Source: Paguma larvata (lineage: Eukaryota > Chordata > Mammalia > Carnivora > Viverridae). From it: 64,000 nt of DNA. The DNA lies in the NCBI GenBank assembly GCA_030068075.1, contig CM057826.1, forward strand, positions 67,739,312 through 67,803,311, read 5' to 3'. A program made the position numbers and the translations under genes. A model generated the notes under the pieces. That model searched no databases. It worked only from the letters and a program-made list of their open reading frames with translations, and was not told the DNA's origin. This document shows positions 56,652-64,000 of this stretch, piece by piece; the stretch's first letter is position 1; each line of letters starts with the position of its first letter.

Positions 56652-56891
56652 TTTTCTTAATAATATTTTTAAGTTTATTTATTTATTTTGAGAGAATCAG
56701 AAAGCACAAGCAGGGGAGAGATGGGGGAGAGCAAGAGCGAGAGCAAGAGCAAGAGAGAAAGAGAGAATTGCAAGCAGACTCCACGTGATCAGCACACAGA
56801 GCCCAATGTGGGGCTTGAACTCACAAACCATGAGCTCAAGTCAGATGCTTAATCTACTGAGCCACCCAGGTGCTCCGAGAGTCTCCCTTTT
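56641..56891 (-). mobile_element. Carnivore SINEC inserted at the end of another SINE
   Basis: The 15-bp duplication GAGAGTGCCCCTTTT (56641-56655) and GAGAGTCTCCCTTTT (56877-56891) has two differences. The first copy is the end of the preceding SINE fragment. The minus-strand insert has a GA-rich segment with GAGCAA-type repeats, a shortened middle and a head ending 'GCCACCCAGGTGCTCC'. Confidence 0.92.
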
Positions 56892-57515
56892 GAAAATTGC
56901 ATTCAAAGACTTCTATAAACTATTTATTACCTACCATCATTGGCAGACATTTTTTTCTTTAAGGTCAGGTTTTGTTTAGAATAAGCTTGGTGATGAAGCT
57001 GGTTAGTGACTTTTTATTTAACTTAAAATGAGATATAACTGCAAATTGCTACAGTTCTTTTCCTTGCATGAATATAAAGGGATTCTGAAGGCAGACATCT
57101 AGGAGAAATTCTCCAACTATTTTGAAATAACAGTAGCTTCAATATAAATAGCAGCATAAAATCTTCATTATGCTCATTTGAAAGTTTAATCCTGTTAAGC
57201 TTAAGCCAATTCCTTATAACTTAGCAAGGCATCCATATCTGTAGTTAGATGAATGAATGAAATACCAAGCGATAAATGTGAATAGAAAAATAAAAGTGTT
57301 ATGGAAATAAAGAAGATGTATATATGCAGGGCACCTTCAAGATCAGGAGTTTATTTAGTGTGGTCAGAAATACTGTATTTGGCAACTACAGTTTGGTCCC
57401 TCACTACCAAATGTAGCCAGAAAAGTCTTTTAAGCGTGGAAGAAGTGTGATTAGATTTATATTTTTGATCAAACTCATCCTGGCAATAGTGAACTTTTTC
57501 CCTAAAGAAATAATA
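56892..57515. other. Unique non-coding sequence
   Basis: No recognisable element is present. Confidence 0.4.
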
Positions 57516-57519
57516 ATTT

Positions 57520-57680
57520 AGGTTTTATGGACCATGTGGTCTCTTTTACCACCGTATCTTGAAAGCAGCCATAGAGAATACATAAATAAATGGGTGTGGC
57601 TGTGTTCTGATTAAACTTCATATGTAGAAACAGGCAGAAGGCAGCAGCTGACCCCTGGTCATAGTTTCCTGACCACTGGA
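57520..57680. mobile_element. hAT-Charlie MITE, second copy of the 31-kb family
   Basis: It shares the family blocks of the element at 31036-31264: 'TTAGGTTTTATGGACCATGT', 'GAAAGCAGCCATAGAGAATA', 'ATAAATGGGTGTGGCTGTGT', 'TGATTAAACTTCATATGTAG' and 'TTTCCTGACCACTG' at the right end. The left end is truncated. Confidence 0.78.
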
Positions 57681-59108
57681 TAGGGGATAGATTGAGTAGA
57701 GGATGTAGTAGAGACAGGAAGATCAACTAGAATGACTGGCTGGACTGGATTGGGTGAAAAGAAAAAGAAAAAGAAAAAAAGAAAGACTGGATGGAGGAAA
57801 AGGGATGACTGAGTATATGTTGCAGAAATACAGTTGGCAGAGTTGGTGGTGTTCTGGAATGGAGAGGGGCTGGTACTGAGGGGAAAATAGCTATGGGACC
57901 TCCCTCTAGGAAGCCTTAAATGTCCATGGAGACCCCTTTACCTCTTTTTTGAGCTCTCCAAGAGAACAGTCTTGGTTTTTGTTTTTGCTTTGTTTTTTAG
58001 AGCCTGATTTATATGATTTGTTGGACATCATCAGGGTCTAATGTAGGAATATTAGACACCCCATGGACAATTATGCGAGCTCAAGCAGATTTGCTGGTAT
58101 TGCTACTTTAGCCTTGTGCCAAGAGGTAGGAACTCCACACAGGAACATCTGTGTGCAGTGGACTTCCATGGGCAGTGACCGTCATGGCGTCTCAGAGTTG
58201 GCAGCAGACGTTTTCACACAGAGGTGCAACCCTTTGCCATTTGAGAGCCAGCCGTCAGAACCACTCAGGGCCAGCAGTTCAACAACAGAACTTTCAATCA
58301 TGACAGTCACTGAATAAGGCCTAAAAATCTCTCTTCCTCTCTTCTTACAGTTGAAATAGTTGAGTTATATTCTGCCACTTGAGCTCTTTTTGGGGAAAGG
58401 GTGTGTGTAAGATGCTAAATTAGGTTCCACTTGAATTCTTTAGTTCTGTCGACACTGAAATGTTCTTCTTATCTTTTGAAATGTGAGTGCTAAGTTGAAG
58501 ACAGTGAAGAGTTTCTCTTTCTATATCTCTAACATGGGATCAGGATTATATCCGTCCTCAGCCACCAAGTCTTGTGTTAATGGAACTAAAACTCTCTGGG
58601 GAAGCATCCCAAACCTACTTAAATGTTCCCGAGCACTAAAGTTTGCATTAGGACTTTTACATTAGCTGAGTAGTATCTATAAAAACGCACGCTTGCAGCC
58701 AGGTCCCTGGCGACTTCACATCAGGGGGAACTCTGGAGCATCCATCATTCTACCCAAGGGCTGGAATAACTTTCACTGCTGCAGGTACTTCCATTACGTA
58801 ACTCAGTCGAGAGTGTTCTGTGATTGGCATGGCAGAGCTTAGCCATGATTCTGTAGAATAATGTATAGATAAAAAGGATTTTTAACTATTTTCACCCAGG
58901 ATACATTGGTAGAGAATTTTAAGAAAAGCAGGTTTTTAAGATGAGCACTTGATTTTTCTTTGTACCCCTTAAATGTCATGGCTTTTCCTTACCGTTTCCT
59001 TATCTGGTGCTATAACTTCACACATTCTGGCACACATCTTGCCAGCAAACCCTTGCCTTTAGCATGCACTCATAAGCAAAAGTATTTTGTTTTGTTTTGT
59101 TTGTTTGT
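57681..59108. other. Unique sequence with (AAAAG)n
   Basis: An (AAAAG)n-type purine run lies at about 57757-57786. An 84-codon frame (58063-58317) lies in sequence of balanced composition but shows no signal, domain or family resemblance. A TATAAAAAC box-like motif at about 58678 has no associated transcript evidence. Confidence 0.45.
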
Positions 59109-59120
59109 TTGTTTTGTTTT
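59086..59120. repeat. (TTTG)n / (TTTTG)n simple repeat
   Basis: T/G low-complexity run used as the landing site of the following SINE. Confidence 0.85.
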
Positions 59121-59349
59121 TATAAGCTTTTTTTTTTTTTTTAAATTTTGAGAGACATAGAGACAGAGCACGAGCAGGAGAAGGGCAGAGAGAGAGGGAG
59201 ACACAGAATCCGAAGCAGGCTCCAGGCTCTGAGCTGTCAGCACAGAGCCCGACGTGGGGCTCGAACTCGTAAGCTGCGTGATCATGACCTGAGCTGAAGC
59301 CGGCCGCTCAACCAACTGAGCCACCCAGGCGCCCCTTGTTTTGTTTTTA
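59109..59349 (-). mobile_element. Feliform SINE (SINEC_Fc type), consensus-like
   Basis: The duplication TTGTTTTGTTTTTA occurs at 59109-59122 and 59336-59349. The minus-strand SINE is complete and close to consensus: reversed A-tail at 59129-59142, GA-rich segment, CTGACAGCTCAGAGCCTGGA on the minus strand, and a head GGGGCGCCTGGGTGGCTCAG. Its low divergence suggests a recent insertion. Confidence 0.97.
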
Positions 59350-59507
59350 ATTTTCACTTTATTTAGCAACAATTTTGTTTGAGACATTTTTTAGATGTAT
59401 ATCTTATGTGGAATCTTCCAGATTGGCAGTTATGTTTTGCTGTTCGTGTGGCAAATATTTAATAAAAGTAGATTTTTTTAAATAAATTAGACACTAGAAG
59501 TCCAGAA

Positions 59508-59688
59508 ACTATGGTTCTCAGTCTAGCCTGCATATTTGAATCACCTAGGGAGCTTTTTAAAATACTGATGCCTAGGCCCTGCCCCAGATCCTTTGAATTC
59601 GATTCTCTGAGAGTAGGGTTGGGGCTCCAGTAGTTCTTTGAAAGATCCCCTGATGATTCTAATATGCAGCCACGTTTGTGAACCCCTG
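59508..59688. mobile_element. MER5A hAT-Charlie MITE
   Basis: The text is close to MER5A end to end: 'TGGTTCTCAGTCTAGCCTGC', 'TTTGAATCACCTAGGGAGCT', 'TTTTAAAATACTGATGCCTA', 'GGCCCTGCCCCAGATCCTTT' and a right inverted end 'TGCAGCCACGTTTGTGAACC'. Confidence 0.92.
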
Positions 59689-59849
59689 CCTTTTAAAATG
59701 GAAATCCTACTGTACGCCTCTACATTTTATAACCTTTGTGAATAGAGAACAGCCTAGCTCCTTAGTATTTAAGATCTTCCTAGAATGGCTTCACTACTTG
59801 TCCAGTAAGTTCATGCTAGTCCACTGTATATACCCTCTAACCACTCCCC

Positions 59850-59980
59850 TTTTTCCAGTTCTATTGAGGTTTAATTGACATACAGCACTATATAATTATA
59901 AGGTGTACAGCATAAAGTTTTGACTTATGTATACCGTGAAATGATTACCACGATTATACTCCATTTTCTCAAGCAAGCGG
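59850..59980 (-). repeat. L1M LINE 3' end, antisense
   Basis: The reversed L1M terminus is clear: 'TTCTATTGAGGTTTAATTGA', 'ATTATAAGGTGTACAGCATA', 'GACTTATGTATACCGTGAAA' and 'TGATTACCACGATTATACT'. Confidence 0.85.
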
Positions 59981-60029
59981 TCCTGCCTCCATCTCCATGT
60001 GTTAGCACCTATTTTGGAGAAGAGACCCT

Positions 60030-60318
60030 ATCCTTGCCCATCAAAGTCTTCCCATTTCTTAAGATACCACTTAGGCATCAGTACTCTTATTTAGTAAGCC
60101 TTTTCTGGTTCTCTTGGGTGAGGTTTGCTTCCCTCTGCACTGTGTATCTTTATCACCTTGCAGGTACTCAGTTGTCTGACCTATCACTATTTATCTGTAT
60201 GTTCCACTCCTCCAAAACACTGAGGTAGTTGAGGATTGGCTCCATGATTTACTATTCTTTGTATTATTTTACAGCGCCTACAACATAATGAGTGCTCAAC
60301 CTATGACTGAATGAAATT
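60030..60318 (+). repeat. L2 LINE 3' end, sense
   Basis: L2 tail blocks occur in order: 'AGTAAGCCTTTTCTGGTTCT', 'CCTCTGCACTGTGTATCTTT', 'GCGCCTACAACATAATGAGT' and 'GCTCAACCTATGACTGAATG'. A frame at 59920-60228 overlaps it by chance. Confidence 0.82.
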
Positions 60319-60344
60319 TATTCTAAAAATTCATTTTATAGGGA

Positions 60345-60590
60345 GCAATAGCACAGGTACCGCAGTCATACTGCCTGGCTTCAAATGATAGCTCTGCCAC
60401 ATACTAGCTTTGTAACCTTGCACAAGTTATTTAATGTATCTGAGCCTCAATTTCATTATCCATTAAGTGGGATTAATATTATTTTCTCGTTAGGCTTGTA
60501 AGAATTAAATGGGATACTATTTATAAAATGGCCGGTATAGTACCTAGTGCATAATAAGCATTAAATATTCACTAGTATTATTCTTATTGC
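60345..60590 (+). repeat. MIR SINE, sense, near full length
   Basis: The MIR is well preserved: 'CTGCCTGGCTTCAAATGATA', 'GCTCTGCCACATACTAGCTT', 'TGAGCCTCAATTTCATTATC' and 'AAGAATTAAATGGGATACTA', ending 'GTGCATAATAAGCATTAAAT'. Confidence 0.93.
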
Positions 60591-60796
60591 CTCCTAATTG
60601 ATTTCCCTCTGGATATAACTATAAGTACTATGTGGGATACTGATAGAGCAGGAAACAGGTGACACATGATGAACTAAGTTCACATTCATCTGGTATAGGT
60701 TAGTTGAACCCTCCTGTCCTTCCTTTCAAGGCCTTATTGGCTGGCTTGGAGAAAGGAATAGACAGAGCTCCATGGAATCGATTTTTAGAATACTTT

Positions 60797-60863
60797 GTGG
60801 GTTTTTTGGGGCTTGAACTCAGGACCCTGAAATCAAGAGTCACATGTTTTACACCCAGGCCCT
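60797..60863 (-). mobile_element. Carnivore SINEC head fragment
   Basis: About 65 bp of reversed tRNA-like head remains: 'GGGGCTTGAACTCAGGACCC', 'TGAAATCAAGAGTCACATGT' and 'TTTACACCCAGGCCC'. No tail or clear duplication is visible. Confidence 0.7.
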
Positions 60864-63800
60864 TAGTGTGATACTTTGAGAGACAGACAGAGGATCCTGG
60901 ATTTGTAAAGGATATGCTATACCAAGAGAGTGAAACAACTGAGATTGTATATGAACAGAATTATTCTATACAATTTTACATGATTGGAAATAGAAAATAC
61001 TGGAAACAGGGTAAATCCCCCCCCCAAACTGACCTAAAATAATGAGAATCTACCAAGGGTAGACACTGACTATGAATTTCTGACTCCAAGGCAGAAATTA
61101 AAAAATCGTATACACACTAATACTTTATGGCTACAGTCATCTGCCCAGAGGCATTTATTGAAATCAGATCATCACAGCCCTTGCTGATCCCTGGACTGAG
61201 ACTGGAGATTCTAAGTAGTTGGAAAGTTGAAGAAGAAAGAGGGTGGAGAACAAAGAAAGTAATCAAAGAATCAGATAATTTATTTACTTTTTCTCATGTT
61301 TCATGCCCTAGAAGCATGAGGATTATCAGGGTCTGATATATATGCAGAATCACCATTGTGATGACTGAAAATTACAGTGAATTCAACCTTCAGTAATGTA
61401 GCTATAAACATCATTACTACATTTTTTACTACATTTTACTTGTAGGTAGAATAAAAATGACATATTATGTCCCATAGCACAATACCTGGCCTGTCATCTG
61501 TGCTCAGTAACTATAAACTGTTGTTAATCTCATGAGGTTGATGCTGATGATTGATGATGATTATCCATGACTCATTCGTCGGTAGAAGAAACTCCTCTAT
61601 TTCCAGAGCATACTTAGGAACATTGGTTCGGATGATAAAATTCATGCTAAGTTTTCTTTGACCCAAATTTAAACAATAATACTACCTTGATACTCGAGCA
61701 TGGGAATTTTATTATTATAAAAAGAAGTTCATAGGTCTTAGAAAAGCAGTATTGTGAATAATAGGGATTACTTTGAACTGATTTTAAAACGATTCTTTTC
61801 AAATTTAATTCCTGTAAGTATTTCAGAATCCACACAAGAGATAACAACCAAAGGATAAAGAAGGGCCACTATTATTCAGGTATAAAAGTGAAGCATATGG
61901 CTGTTTTCCAGAAGACATGTTTATGGTAATATAACATATGGGTAACATATGGAGAAAATCAAGTTGCAAGCCCTCTAGAGATTAGACTAATATATCACCA
62001 CTAAGCAGATGTAAATTGCAGTGCCTTAGTCACCTACTGACTATCTCTCTTAGAATTAAAGCAGCTTTTCAATTGCTGAAATCGTTTAGACATATATTTA
62101 CATACAGTGTATTTATTTATATCCTTAGTGTTTAAAGATAATGCTACTGGTTCTGACTACCATCTGTGACAACTAAGATGGCCAAAAGACAGAGAAGTGA
62201 CTAATAACCCCTATCACCCTAGATTCACAGAAACTAGTGACTTCGATGGCTAGGGTCATGTTTTCTCACAGTTTTTCTCAGTGTGAGCTGTCCTATTTCT
62301 TGATTACTGATAACCAGATTCATCTCATCTTCTCTGTTTTCCCAGGATTTATTTTTTTTTTTAACAGTGTGGCTATATCATCTTGAATGGTACTTCACCG
62401 GGTTCTTTAAAGAATTTCTAACACTCGTCCAGCTTACGTTAATCCCATTTTGGGTCACCATAAATCAGTTGTTTTCGTGTCTAATCATCAGGCTTGCATA
62501 ATCCACAAGAAGCCTGTTGTCAAGTGCACTTCTTCAAGCTGGTAAATTGATGCAGTCTGGGAATGTGATATTTGTGCTTCTCTCTCATTGCTTACTAGGA
62601 ACTTAAGTATTACCCACAGGTGATGCTGATGAAATTGCGCAGATAATCCGATGTGGTCAGTTCAGGTCTCTAGCCATGTACTAGAAGGTTGGACATTCGT
62701 CACTTTGATCTTGACCCTATTGCTACAGTGAGTGCGCACCCTGTCTGCCTGACACAAAGGTCATGCTGGCCTTCTTGATTTGATTTTCTACTCTGTCAGT
62801 CAGCACACCATTAGACAGAGTGCTGCCGGTGACCCCTGTAATCTCAGTAGTGGCGGTGAGCGGTGTGTGGGATTCTGCTGATGGGGACAAGTATGTGATC
62901 TCATGGTGGAATTCAGTTCAGCATCTATGTTGTATTGCATACCTGCCATTCACCTAGAAATATGCAAGGTGCCACAGGATAGAAACACAGACACAGTTTC
63001 TACCTTCAAGGAGCCTACATTATTATCATGTGATGATAAAAGTCCATCTCATGATTTGGAGGGACAGACCAGAAGTGCTGTTGGAGGTCAGAGTAAGCTT
63101 TTCAGCGTTTTGGCCACTGGACTTATTCTGCAGAAAGATCTATAACCATAAGCTGTCTTTCTGTGTATGCATTTTGAAAGCTCCCATGTCAGCCTAGAGC
63201 GGCAGCCCTTGAATGACTATCTCACGGGCTTTTAATGATATTCAGAGCTGTTAAGTGGTGTTTCCCAGAAGACAAAAATCAGTCTAACACAGGCTTCTGA
63301 GCCCTTTATTCTACTCTCAGAGAGTCGCTGCACACAATAGATTGAATAAGATGGAACTGATTTGCATCCTTCCTTCGCCAGTTGGTGACTGAGCATCTCA
63401 GCCTATTTATGCTCAGATGATTATTGAATGTTTCACATGAATCTGATATGTTTTTATCACCAAGTTAATTCATACCTTTTGTGTTTACAAATGAGAATAT
63501 AGAATTTTTGCTTAATAATAAGACTTATTTGTTACTCAAGTTTTATCTTGACTTTTTTTTTTTAATTTAGGAAAAACTTTCCTGTGCTAACATTGGCCAC
63601 TGTGGTTTTTTTCTCAAGCCATTTTTCTTACCCATGGTTATTTTCAGTGATGAATTGTTTAATCTAATTTTTGTTCCTCTTTGAGTTTCTTTAACTGCTA
63701 GTTAAACTCTTGCTAGCCTGCTTAATATAATATAAAAGTAAGTGCTAGAGACAAGTTCATGGTAGATAAAGCTGATCATCTTGTTTCTGTTATAATTTAT

Positions 63801-64000
63801 AACCTGGAGGGTTTACCAGTGTAAATATTTAGGAAAGTGGTCTTGCCACCCAGCCTCATATTTACACATGGGATTTACTGGTCCAATGTTAGGTCAAAAG
63901 TCAATATAAAACAGGAATGGAGACTCTGATGTCTTGTCCCTTGGAAATGTTTTCTGAAAATTCCACAAGCAGATCACCATACTGTGAAAATAATAGGCTG
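60864..64000. other. Mostly unique sequence; weak L2 end and possible retrocopy
   Basis: A short L2-like terminus ('TAGCACAATACCTGGCCTGT') lies at about 61470-61525. From 62348 to 62920 the minus strand shows a stop-free run of 64 codons (62723-62918), and further downstream an A-run (plus-strand T's, 62351-62362). This could be a decayed processed pseudogene, but no parent was recognised. The rest shows nothing further. Confidence 0.35.

Noticed and set aside
58063..58317. 84-codon frame in balanced-composition sequence
   Set aside because: No recognised family, no Kozak-like start of note and no splice or poly-A context; kept only as part of a unique stretch.
1..64000. CRISPR array, operon, prophage or other prokaryotic system
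   Set aside because: No regularly spaced repeats of suitable length, no dense coding and no ribosome-binding sites; the repeat content is that of a carnivore nuclear genome.

Overview
This 64 kb window looks like non-coding nuclear DNA from a carnivore, almost certainly a cat-family (feliform) genome. The main evidence is about eighteen copies or fragments of a tRNA-Lys-derived SINE. They have a head related to GGGTGGCTCAGTCGGTTAAG, a body containing GACAGCTCAGAGCCTGGAGC, a CT-rich segment and an AATAAATAAACATT tail. This is the feliform type of the carnivore SINEC family, not the canid type. The sequence is AT-rich, has no CpG island, and its longest start-to-stop frame is 143 codons. I found no protein-coding exon, functional tRNA, rRNA, CRISPR array, operon or replication origin that I can support. 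The window is either intergenic or inside a very large intron; the sequence does not say which.

Layout. From 1 to 11 kb there are old MIR and L2 relics, a hAT transposon with a SINE inserted at its edge (3.3-3.8 kb), a back-to-back SINE pair sharing one target site (6.15-6.7 kb), a Z-DNA-prone microsatellite (7.25 kb), L1 and MER5A remnants and one more SINE. From 11 to 26 kb the sequence is mostly unique, with scattered SINEs, MIRs, L1M 3' ends and a MER5A copy. From 26.6 to 27.8 kb lies an ancient CR1/L3-type LINE in which a decayed reverse-transcriptase motif can still be read. A C-rich, G-quadruplex-prone tract sits at 30.0 kb. From 33 to 41 kb there are L1 3' ends on both strands, two Tigger-type DNA transposons (one carrying a SINE), and L2 copies (one split by a SINE). 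A pair of oppositely oriented dinucleotide repeats is at 41.0-41.5 kb. From 45 to 53 kb there are two well-preserved SINEs (one with a perfect 18-bp target-site duplication), L2 and MIR relics, and a second CR1/L3 LINE on the opposite strand. From 55 to 61 kb there is a long antisense L1M piece, a SINE inside a SINE, MER5A, L1, L2 and MIR relics. The last 3 kb are mostly unique, with one possible decayed retrocopy on the minus strand.

No genes act together here. What the window preserves is a layered insertion history: CR1/L3, L2 and MIR first; then the hAT (MER5-like) and Tigger transposons and the L1M relics; then a carnivore-lineage L1; and last the SINEs, which cut into several of the older elements. 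Between repeats, a few unique stretches (about 20.9-21.2, 35.3-36.1, 45.9-46.1, 47.0-47.2 and 50.5-50.9 kb) have the mixed composition and clustered transcription-factor-like motifs typical of conserved non-coding elements. That reading is inference and needs a cross-species alignment. I did not find a convincing new biological system. The most unusual local signals are several perfect palindromes, one nested hairpin with paired homeodomain-type sites, and the triple target-site SINE pair.
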